Assembly (NCBI GenBank): GCA_015350385.1 | Contig: WNKI01000001.1 | Coordinates: 11,299,338 to 11,363,337 of the forward strand | DNA length: 64,000 nt | Direction of reading: 5' to 3' | Origin: Aculops lycopersici | Lineage: Eukaryota; Arthropoda; Arachnida; Trombidiformes; Eriophyidae | Shown here: in pieces, positions 31,701 to 43,793 of the stretch | Numbering within the stretch: position 1 is the stretch's first letter | Layout of the letters: each line of letters opens with the position of its first letter | Translations under genes and position numbers: made by a program | Notes under the pieces: generated by a model | Seen by the model: only the letters and a program-made list of their open reading frames with translations | Told to the model about the DNA's origin: nothing | Databases searched by the model: none

Positions 31701-34700
31701 CGACTAGAGTGATGCAATGCAAATAGACAGCCCCGCTCGCTGCATACTTTCTTCGAACCCTATGAATGTTCCCGCATTCAACAGGCGTCCGGCATTGTTC
31801 TTGCCAGGTAATCGCCGCCTGTCGCTGCCGAAACGATCGCCCTTCGTTTCCTTTCCTCGTTGCTCTTTCCCTCCTTTCAACTTGCGTTAAAACTTAAAAT
31901 TGTTGCCTTCAATCCACTCACTCGCCGGTTCAGCTTCAATTACGACCAACAAGCCATTTGAATGCGCCGCCGTTTGCTGCTGAGGCTATTGCGGAAGAAG
32001 ACTATTTGGCCGGTGAAACGAGAGCCACGATACAATTGAACTGGAGGGGGAGGAAATTGCGCAATTACTCGCCAGCGATGCGGCAACTCGATCGTCTCTT
32101 CGGCTGAGATTTAGCTTCGAAACTTCGAGTTCCTAAGTGAACAAGTGGTTGCTGAAGCCAAAGCGAGTCTCAAGTTCAAAGCCTCGAGGAAATGAGAAAC
32201 TGCAGCATTCGACTTGCCGGCGGCCAAATCGACTCGCCAATCGGCTAGCCAGCGAGCAAGTTAACAAGCTCCACCAATTAGACGCGCGCCGGACGCGTGT
32301 GCCAAGGACGAGCGGCAACAACTTGTTGCCAGGCGGTTGGCCCGGCACTTGTTAGCTTGTTACTCTAGTTTGCAAACGAGAATTAAAAAGTCGATCGCCC
32401 GTGAAGGCGCTAGAGACGAGCCATTTCCATTTGCTGGAGCTCGTCTTGGTCCTTTGAGTTCGGCCAACAAGAGCAACGACGACAAATTGAATCGGGTGCA
32501 GGATACGCAAAGCTCCATTGCTCTCCAATGGAGTCACGCGTCTTAATAATCGCAAACAAAGCAGCAGCAGCAACAACAACAACAACAACTCGAAAACAAC
32601 GGGCGCCTTAATTATGCCTCCAGAAATGAAAGCTCGCAAAAGAAGAGAGAAAGAAGGAAACTAAAGCTAAAAAGTCGCTCGATTTTTGCAAGTGAACATC
32701 TTCATTATTCCATCTCTCTCTTTCTTTCGACTGTGTGTTGCTCTCTTTTCTGGTTTGGCGCTTCCCCTGCCTCTCTGCGCGGAGAAACTCTTATCCCAAG
32801 TGGAACTAAACTAAAACCCAAAGACACGACCAGTCAAGTTGGGAGAGAAAGCTCCACGACGAGCCGAGCGAAACGGAGGCGGCGGCGAGTTTCTCTCTGT
32901 TTTGCTGCTGCTTTGGCCCTCAAAGATCCAAGCTCCAAGTTCGAATTCAAGGGAGACTCGAAATGCTGGGGCCAATCGACGGGCGGCGGCCACAAGAGAG
33001 CGGCTCAATTACCTTCTCTCGGTTGCTCTCTTACCTGAGAGACGGAACGTTCCGGCCGCTTGCAGCTGCTAGCCGCTCGCCGTACCTGCGCTCGCTGCTG
33101 GCACGCTGCACAGGCAACCGCCTGTTGCTCAAAGTCCGTCGCCCGCTTACCTGGCGACGGATTTACCTGGAGCCCTCATCTCTGGCTCGCTTTTTGGGTT
33201 CGCAAATTGAGCGATCAAAAAAGTGCCAGCGAGCGAGAAAGCAATTGAATTTGGGGGCCGCCTGTTGCTCGTGCTGCTCGAACTCTCGCCGCCTCTCACC
33301 TTTTTTATATACACACCACATACATGCGCCCTCCTTGCCTGGCTAGTGGCCGCTCCGTTGCGGGCGCTTCGATTTTAGCGGCAGCGCCGAAGGCGAGAGT
33401 AATAGCCGCCGCCGCCGCCGCTTCTGTTGCTGGCCACTTGGTCCCGCCCACTCGACAGCAGCGGCCGACCAGATGAGCAGTCCACTGAATGCTGTAGTGG
33501 CAACAAGTGAACCAGGAACTCTGCTATTGACGGTGATCATCATCAACAACAACATGAAGACAGTCTACAACAACCACGACCACGACCACGATGATGATGA
33601 CCAACTAGACCATTGGGCGTGTCAGTCATTCTGGTCAACCAACCGGCCGAGTAGACAAAGCAAAACATTAGCCGGAAGAGATGGTCAGAGAAAAACCAGT
33701 GACTAATAACCAGGATTCTATGATCAATCTGGTTACTTTTTCGGCTCAAAGTGGAGGCGCCAAATTGGGTCGCCCAAGCGTCGGAAGTTTGGCGCTTGGG
33801 AGAGGAGAGTTTTTGCTCTGGTTGTTGTCGCTGTTGCTGTTAATGTCAGTTTCTCCTCCTCTGGTCGCTCATTTGGGGCGCCCACAAGATTGACTTGTTA
33901 TTCTCTTGTTCTGTTCCAAAGAAAGAAATTTCCTCCACCGAGTCAATTAAATTAAACTCAATTGAGTTCCTCAAGCGCCTAGCTGCCTCCATTCTGCTGA
34001 AACTTCATTGAGATGGGAAAAGACAGAGCGAGAGAGAGAGAGAGAGAGAGGGAATCAGGAGAAGAAGAATGGAAAAAACTCACTTGTTCATCTCGCTCGC
34101 TATTGTTGCTCACTTGCTTGCTCCTCTCGCCCAGCGAAAGAAAGAAAAATGCACCCAGCAAGCAAGTGAGCAGTCAAATTTGAGGCTTCATTTGGGTTCC
34201 GTTCGAGTTGGCTGATTCTCAAAGGGACCTCGGCACTTTTGAGCAGATTTCAATGCAATGGTCTTCCTCGGAAAGAAGCAAGTGAGCAACAGCAGATATT
34301 TTCGGCCGCCAACTTGGCCGCAACATTTCAATTGTTGAGCGCCCAATTGAGATGTGGAAACTCGAGCATCATCACTGTTGCTAGTAATTGTCACTTGCCG
34401 TCGTCGTCGCCGCCGCCGCCTCAGTCAACCCAAAAGACTGCCAGCTATTCATCATCATTATTATCATTGTTGCTCCTGCTGCCTCCGATTTCAACTTGAC
34501 TGCCACTGCAATTCGGCGGCAGTCGTCGTCGGCTCGTTTCGATTGTAGAGCTCGCGCCTTGCCGCCCTCGTCTGTCATCTGGGTCCCAACTTGCAGGTCG
34601 CTTGTCTCTTTGGCGTTGATGTCTCCGTTGTCGTCACCAATTGGGTTCCTCTTCTCTCTGTTGTAGTTTCTCTAGAAACAGAGAATTGGAGGCGGAGCTG

Positions 34701-37135
34701 GGAGAAGAGGGAAGAGAGGAGAAAGGAGAAAAGACAAAGCCAGTTGACGACAGCGACGGCACCCAACGAAACGGAATTAGATTGAGCCAAACTCGTGAAT
34801 TGAATCAGTTGGCCATCGAGTTTAGTTGTTTAGTTTAGTTTAGTTTTTTGTTGGGAAAAGAGCAACTTAGTGGCGAGTAAGTGAAAGCAAGTGGCAACTC
34901 GACTTTTCACTCTCAAGCTACTAACTTGTCCGCTACGCGCCACAAGCAGAGAGGAAATAACAAGCAGGATAAATAAAAAGGTGGAAATTTACTAGACAAG
35001 TCCACGAGCAGGAAGGAGGAGGAGGCTTAATTGCGGCCATTGTGCTGCAAACTCCTCGCTCCGCTCCGCTCCACGCCGACAGCTGCCAAGTTGGTCGGCT
35101 GATAATTAGCGGCAAACGAGCAGCGAGTTTCTTTCATGCGCCCGGCCACTTGAGTTGCGCACGAGAATTAAGTGAGCAGTCGTCGCATAGACTGCTCACT
35201 AAATTCGATTAACCGGCCACTTGACGAGAGAAGCTCAATTGTTGCTATCATTTTGGCAGCTCAACTTTTCTCGCGTCCAAATCTCGCGCATTCAATGCGA
35301 AATTTGGACCGACCGCCAATCTGTCTATCAGTCAGTCGGTCGGCGTGTCGATGGTTGAAATGCTCGACTTGGAGTCCTTCAAGTCGAAGTTGTTGGAGGA
35401 TGGCAAAATAAGAGGCAATAAAATTAACGCCAACTTTTCTGAGCTCGTCAAGAATTTTTTCGACTGCTCCTCCTCCGCCAGCCAACCAACCAATCAATCT
35501 GCTGCCTGCGAGATGGCAACAAGCGTCAAGTGGCCAACTGATTTCTGGTTGCTCGCTATTAATATGAATTCTAAAGTCAAACAACCAAAGTTCACCTGTT
35601 AAAGTGAAACCGGGGCCCCGAAAAGAGGCAGCGCTAATTGCCCGCGCCGTTGGTAGTTACTCTCGGCCGTTGTGCGACTTTTTCGCGTTTGCTCTTGCTT
35701 TTGCTCCTGACTCGTGAAAGAAAAGTAACAAGTGCAACAACGAAACCAAAGCCACGACAGGAATTGCGACGAACTCGCGACAACCTCCAAAAAACTCCAG
35801 GCCATTCCGCTGGTTTTATTATCTTCGCGCGAATTGCGAGGTGATTTACGCGCTTAGCGATCTACGGAGTTCTTTCTGTTTGTTTTAGGTGCAGGCTGCA
35901 CACTGAACACCTCGAAAGCGAGCATTAGATTTGCATCTTCCCTCTTAATTCTAGATGGGAAGATGGAAGTGGAGCGAAAGCAACGAGGAATCAAATTGAA
36001 TCAAGTTAAATCAAATCAGAGACGCGAACCGCCACAACGACACCAGAAAACGAAACTAAACGAAACGAAACTAAACCAAACTAAATCTCCACTGTGGCTC
36101 CTATTATTATTGCCATTGGAATCCCCAGAGGTTCAAGTGCAAGGAGAAAAGACGAACAGATTTGCTAGAATGATAAGCATACGTTTTGGCTTACTTTTTC
36201 TCCCGTTTATTCATCGTTCCTCGTGTTTCCCTCTAAAATTAAATCTAAATGCCAGCAAGCAAGCAAACGAAGAGAAACGAGTCGACAAACGAGTCGCCGG
36301 TGGACAAACTCACGCACATCAAAGTAACTGATGTGATTTGGGGGCACAAATCACATCAGTTCCTCATTCGCAATTGAGATTCGGCGCCGAGATTGATACT
36401 CCAAGTTTGAGTGTCAAATAAATTCGATTGCCTCTTTTTTGGTGGCGGACTAGAGAAGACATACAAAAAGAGGGAACACAGAGAGCTCTAGAGAGTTCTG
36501 GGCAACAAACGACTTGTTTGGATTTGCCTCCTCCTTTTTACACTCGCGCAAGTCGAGTCTCCTGCAACAACGGAGCTGCTCCAACAAACTCCAACTTTCT
36601 TCTGATTTGTGATTTATGGGCCACGCGAGCGGCAAATAGGAGCAATGGTCTCGGTCGCCGATCAATCAGGCGGCCAACTAGTTTAACTAACTTCGCCTTT
36701 GTTGTTTGCTGCCTCCCATTTGCCGCTGCAGCTGCGATTCCAAGTAGAGAGTCTAAAGGCGAGTTAAGAAGCGTCAACAGGAAGTTGCCTCATCGTTCTC
36801 GACTCCGCTGGCCGCAAATCTCCCACTTCCGGCGGCCCCATGAGAACCGACATTCAGCTATCTGCTCTCCTTTGACTCAATGGCCGACTCTCTGGCTGGC
36901 AATTTATCAAAAATCATATCGCTCTTTCGCTATCTCTCCTCAAACGTTACCCATCTCGTCGACTACAACTTGCAGCTCACAAGTACTCTCTGCCAGTAAC
37001 TGATACCAGCTTAAAAGGGCGACGAGTGAGCCAGTCGTCGCAATCGGGTATCTATCTCGCAGCGAGAGAGTCAAAGGCAACAGCAGCAGCAGCATTAGCC
37101 ATTTCAATTTCAATTTCAATTAGCAAATGAGCAAT

Positions 37136-37199
<64 letters not shown>

Positions 37200-40100
37200 T
37201 CAGAAGAAGCGGGGTGCATTGGAGTGGCCACAGATATGAGCTCCCGAGATTCGAGTTCACATTTCGCCCTCAAATGGGCGGCAATTTGTTAAGCTGACGA
37301 GTCGTGTTCATGATGCGAGCCTCCTTTATCTGCAGGACTAGGTTCGCAGAGTGGAGCTAAGCAACGCTAACTGCAGGATCAAAATCAATATGTCCACTAA
37401 ATACAAGGAGCCATCAAAACAACATTCAGCGAGATGCATGTTGACGCCCCCTCAAGAAAGCGAAGCGATCGATTCAAATCGCTGGCGCTACGAGGAGGCC
37501 AATTTAATCTCACGAAGCTCGAGGCTCGAGAGTTGAGCGAGCAAACAGTGAGTTTGCCTAGCGACCGATGGATCGGATGGCGAGTTGTCGCTATGCGCAG
37601 GGAGACTCGATCAAAGCTGGAATTTGGCTGGCAAACAAGTAAATTGGTTGAAATGGCGAGGCCATAAAAGAGCTGGCTCGACGCTTCGAGGCTTGGGACT
37701 TGATGCGACACAGACTCGAGCAAAGTGAGGTGAATAGAGGGAATAAGAAAGCGAGAGAGCAACTTCATTGGAACTCGCAGTCTAACCAAACTAAACGACT
37801 CTGAATGCGATCGGTGCGGCATCAATCGATTGGTTGCCTTTTGTGAGCCGCCTCTTGCTCGATGCTGGATGTTGTTGGTGGAGTAGCAGGCTAAAACTTG
37901 GAGTTAGCTAGACCAACAACATGGCAGCCATTCGATTTCCATTACACGCGAAATGAAGCCGCACTCTTGTGTTTAGATCGCTTTTTCGAGCTCCCACTCT
38001 CCAACTGCCATTGGCCCTCTCGCGCTCTTCGAAACCAGAACACTAAGGCCATTGAGCCCAATAATAATTTAGTCGACTCGGAAGGGGAGTGAGCAAGCGA
38101 GCGGCAAACTCGAAGGCGCGGGGCGTCTTAATTTTATTGCCCTTCTATCGCAATTTCAGTTTCAGTTTCAGTTTTGGTCGCAGGAATTGGACTTGGAGTT
38201 GGAGGGGAAAGAAACGGGAATGGAAACACAGGAACAGGAACAGGAATAGGTGGAAAGGCGTCTCGTGCCCAATCGACGAGCCGATGCAAGAGAATGGACT
38301 GACTGAAAAAGACGTCTCAACGCATAGAGCGCAAGCAAAGTAAACGCTCTTACGAAACACGCTTTTGGCGAGCGGGCCACTTTATTGCCTTTAATGACAT
38401 TATTAATATCAATGTTATTGTTGGTGTTGCCTCATAGTATTAGGCCAACTGCTGCGAGAGTTTTAGTCTATTCCTGCGAGAATAAACTTGGAGGTTTACT
38501 TTCGCTCGCTCGCTTACTTACTTGAGCCCGGCGCATGCAATTAGCCATCGCGGATTAACGCCTCTGCTGAAGCCACGAGCAGCAGCGAGGGCCGGAAGTG
38601 CCGCGCACCTGGACGCCTCGCTGGCCGCCCTCAGCGCCGCCAGGTGGTCAGCTTCTGGCCTTTATCTTGCTCACCTGTTAGTTAGTAGCGCGAACCTTTG
38701 GCCACGCAACGTGGTTGTGTCGCGACTCGCGAGTCGCGAGTAGCGACCCGTCCTTTCTTTGCGGCTAGCCATAGATCTAGTGTTTGTATTGAGAAACGAG
38801 CGACACAATCGATCATGAGCTAGCCAATAGATGAGTCACTCGAGTGCAAAGGCACTAGCAGAGGCTCACTTGTTCGCCTCCACTCGTTTCGTCGCGCTTC
38901 GAGCGCCTCCACTTCCGCTTCCGACTAGAGGAGAAATCGATACGCTCGCGCGCGCTACTAGAGTTAGCGGACCGCAACAACAATTGCGTCGCCGGAGCTG
39001 AGCCTCCCAAACGCTGCGACTGATTGATTTCCGCTCTGGGCGCCCGTTAGTTTCAAGCGATGGATTTTGTAGGCAGAGTTTCGCCAAGTGGCACTCGCAT
39101 TGCGCTTGAATCTAGTGGCGCGCGTTAGACCAATAGCGTCAACCTGAATGAATGGATCGATGGAGGAATGAATGTCGCGCGGCGTGATCCGCGCGCCACA
39201 AACATGGCGAAATGAAATTAGATTCTCATCAGTTTTCCGCCTTTTGCTCGTGTGTAACTCCAAATCGGTTCGTTGGTTAGTTTGGATTTCAGCTAACAAC
39301 CGGTTTGTTGGTAAGATGAGAGCAATATAAACGAACGGCGATCGGGTAAAAATTTCAACGAGAAACCACTAGCGGAGTGTCGATTGTTTGGATTAGCCTG
39401 ATTGCGGCAAAATTGAATCTCATCGTCGCCCTTTTCGCGTCTGCCTCTCCTATTTGCCCACTTTCCTTTCAGTTGCCGCCGCAATCGTCGTCGTGGTCGT
39501 CGTGGTCGTCACAGTCGCATATTAGAAACTCATTTCTCGCCTCCGATTTGCAGAGTCGAGGCGCCGGAGTAATGGCAAAGCAAGTGATACAGTCAGGAGC
39601 AGAGGCACAATCAGTAAATTGGCGTCGCTGCTTTGGGTGGTGGCAGTCAAGGGAGCTGAACACAAAACGAATTGGCCAAGCGGAAGTTGACGCAACTGCA
39701 CTAGCCGCTCATATGCAGCGAGCAGAAAAAAGGCACCAGATTTGCAATGCAAGTCTAACTTTCGTTTGCACTACTTCCTTTCAGTGAAGAGGCAAAAGAA
39801 ATTAAATCTCGTCGCCTGGTCGGTGGTTGTTGTATGTGTGTCTGTCTGTTGTGTTATTAGGACAAGCAAGTCTATTTACGTGTCCTCCGCCAACTTGCTG
39901 ACTTGGCAGTGTGTTTAGTCTGCCATAAATTTTCCATTTATTTGGCCAACTAACTCGCACCAGTCAGCCAAGCAGCGAGCAGGCAAACGTCAGATATTGG
40001 CTCCATTTGCACGTAACTCGTTGTGGTGCTCGTTGGAGAGTCGATGCGACGAATGAATTAGCCACGGTGCTGCCAACGACTACAACGACAACGACAACCG

Positions 40101-43100
40101 GAAGCGAGCGGGTTGCCGTTAGTCTAGAGTGCAAACTGAGAGCTGCACGCGGCCAACTCTCAAAAGCGTGTTTGCTGTCCCTTCGCTCGCCGGAAGTGGA
40201 CACGCGCCCTGCACGGTAGTCGCAGTTCACCTCTAGTGCTAGTGATGGAGTTCATGTGAAACTACCACTACCACTACCACTAGTGTGCAAGTTAATCAGA
40301 TTACTGAAACGCCAACAACCAGCTAGCTAGCCAACTAGCCGCTAGAGTTTGCTCTCGAGTTATTGTTCGCACGCTAGTCATAATCATCCTTCGCCTGAAG
40401 CCCCATGGGTAAGCGCCAACAGGAAGTCGCCACCTCGATCTTGGCAACACTGAGCCGTTCGACTAGCAAAAGAGAAAGTCTTACTCGTTCTATCGACGAG
40501 GTTGACGGAACGTTCAGCAAAGCGTCTGGCACTGATTAATTAATCAACAGCCAACTTCTTTGAACTCGCGAGTGGAAGCTCGACGTGAAGTTCCTCGATA
40601 GCGAGCAAGCGAGAGATACCAAGACAGCGAATCTAATGGACTTGGCACCTGCGAGAAGGGAAGTGGAAGTGGAAGCAAACGAGTTACAAAGAGAAACACA
40701 ACCAACTAAAGAGACTCAAGGTTCAGGCTGGCGGCGATAAGGAGATTTTATCGGCAACTTGATGGATCCGCTTTCGTTGTTCCATTCGCCGGAACTCCAG
40801 TGCACCACACGAGTTAAGTGCCAGCCGATCAGAGGGCAAACCTCTCGCGCCTCAGTCGACGCTTGATATTTGGTGCTGTAAACTTGGCACCGCGCACCAG
40901 ATACCACGCATTTGGAGGCGCGAGTTTTAAATTAAATTTGGCGCCAAGTTTCGCGTGCTTGCTTCTGCTTATCGAAAGAGAGGGCTAGCGTTTCTATTCG
41001 AATTTGAGAATAAAGATTTGTGGCGCCAGTTGCCAGTGATTATGACTCCCCATATTGCGCCAAGTTTATTCGAAACACCAACTAAACTGCGCTTCTCGCG
41101 CCAACCACTTGCTCAACTTCCGGTGGCTTATGAAAACAAGAAACTCGCTGCTTTGATTTAGTTGGAGCACAACTTGCGACCAACCACTTGCCTCGCGAGT
41201 TTGGATCTAGAAGTCGATTTGATTCAATTCAAATCTCGAACGGCAGCAGATTTGCAATTGCAATTTTGGTCTTGGTGCGCGAGAGAAAGCGAATCTAAAG
41301 CAGTAGCAAATAGAGAAACTCAATGATCGATGGGCCAACTCGCTAGGTTTGCGGCAGTAGATTGGCTTGCTAGCGGTGAAACTCTCACCAATACCAAGCT
41401 AGCTAAGCCGAGCTAGTTTCAATGGGAGGCGTGCTGACTCCATATTCATCCAAGTGGCCGAATGTGTCGCCAGCTACAACCAAGTAGCTAGTTGTTGGAA
41501 ATTTCCTTTTGCACAAATTGAAAAGGATATGAGAAGTCCGATGAAAGGAAGTTACATAACGACAACTAAGCCTACAAATTCGTCTCACTGTAACTAACTC
41601 AACGACGACGACGACGACAACGACGACTACACAAGTGAACGTCTTGAATAAGCTTCGCCTCGACTGCAACACTTTGCGCCCAGCAGGTCGCTTGGCGCTT
41701 CCGTCTTGGCGTGTCGTTGCCATTGCCGTCGACTCGTTGGCTGTTTAGCCGAAGTCATTAGCTCGCAGCCGGATGTGAGCCAAACCTCGTCGTTGTCGAC
41801 GGCGACTTGCTAAGTCCCCAAGTTGTCGCCTGCTCGACGAGGAGACAATACCAAAGAAGTACTAACGAGCCGAAACAGCGGCAGCTAGTCGGCCGAGCGG
41901 AGCGCAAATATCCGCTCGCCTAGTGAGCTAAGCTCCATTGGCTGAGCCAGCTAGCTGGCGGCTTAGTTGATGACCAGCAGTTGAAATGAGCGAGCCAAAG
42001 TAAGCAAAACTTTCGAACTCGAAGGGGAAGAGGGAAAGCTGAACCCGTCGCCTGAGGCGTCCGCGAACCTCGAACTTCCGGCCCTTGCCACAGAAGCGAG
42101 CTAGCCGAAAACTAGCAACTAGACGGACACCGCGAGTCCAAAAATCATAATGCGATCGCACAGTGGGCCAATCGATGCGCTCCAGTTGGATCCCCTCTCC
42201 CTCTCTCACTCCCTTTGGCCAGCTCGAGCCATCCCATGAATCCACCAGTTTGTTTGCCGCCGTCACCGTCATCCAAATCGCCAGCTACTCATCGGAGAGC
42301 ATCAAACGATGAGTAAGTGAGAGTAGCGCGATGACAAATTGCGTCAATTATCGCCCGAAACCCGGAGGCATTTGAGTTGTGCCCTAGACAAGACTAGACT
42401 TAAAGCTGACGACTAGCCAGCCAGCCAGCTAGCTAGCTAGCTATCTGTCTAGTTGTTAGGCAGGCAACAAGGAGCAACACAAAGCTAGAGTAAACGAACG
42501 AGACGGGCAAACTAAAACGACAAACCGAGCAAGTTTCAGTCGCGACTCGGCGACAAACGGCGCAATTGGTGCGCATGAATTCACACAGCGACCAGCGGCG
42601 GCGCTGGCGCCTAGCGACTCAACGGAGCTAGGCGCCGCTCCACTGCGGCAGCCCGTTGTGTTGCGTTCGAGCGTCAAAACTGCACGTCTGCGGTTGGCTA
42701 AACACTCCCTGCTCATTCGACGACTAGTCCGTTGGATGCAAGCGGATATTTGCATAGACGCCCAAAGTCTTTTTGCCTCATTCCCTTGACTAAATTGGCT
42801 TGCTTCTCCTTCTTTTTCGCTCGCTCGTTCGCTTGAACGTTTGCATAGCGCCGCTGCAATATATACAATTGAGTCGCCACAGTTTGGCGATATGAACTCA
42901 ACCACGAGGACCGAACTTCCGCTTGGCTACGTCCGATCGTCCCCTTGCGGCTTCCTCGAGTAATAAGCGAGGAAACATCTCTCCCCTTTGAACAGTATAG
43001 CGGAAATATTGACTCAATCAGCTAACTGCGAGCTAAACCACTAGCTTGCTCTCTGTTGGGAGTTTCGAGTCTAGTTACTTTAATTGGCCTACTCAAGTTT

Positions 43101-43760
43101 GTCTCATGGACTCGTGAAGCATGAGACTGTTGTCTTGGTCTTTGTCTTTGAGGGCAGGTCCGAGTTTGAAAGAATCGGGGCGTTTTTTCTCATGATCATC
43201 AGTGAAACAAAACGCACTAATATTTGCAAAAAGGACGAGCAGACAAATCAAATTATCCGCCGCGCCAACTGCAAAATCGCAGAGTTTGCAACGAAGATGA
43301 CCATTTCGGAGCTCGGAATTCAATTTAGCTGATTGAGTCGCCAGTTTTTCAGTTGGAAGCCTCGAAAAACTTCCAACTTTCCGCTCATTTCGTGGTTGTC
43401 CTCGTAATCTCACTCAAAGATTTAGAGTTGGAGTACCAAGTGAGCAAGTTGGTGGTTTTTTGGTCGCCGTATTGGAGATATAGCAGAAGTTTCATCGAGC
43501 GAACGAAACTTTTGGCAGCTCTCGCGAATTTTGCTCAAAATTTCCATCATCCCGCAAGTGGAAGTGGCGCCTCCTCACTCCTGCACTCCAATTTCCATTT
43601 TTGCCTCCCTTCCGTCAGGCGGTGGTTGCTTGCGATGCAACTCCGACTTCAACTCCAACCACCGACTGACAGGATGACGCGACGATCGATCGTCGGAAGT
43701 TGAAAGTTGAAAGCGGCGATTGCATTTGCCGCTCGCCCAATCGACTGTTTGGCGTATTGA

Positions 43761-43793
<33 letters not shown>

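Noticed and set aside
37052..37273. Ala-Val repeat frame on the minus strand
   Set aside because: Product of the CAGCAA repeat; no start context or homology.
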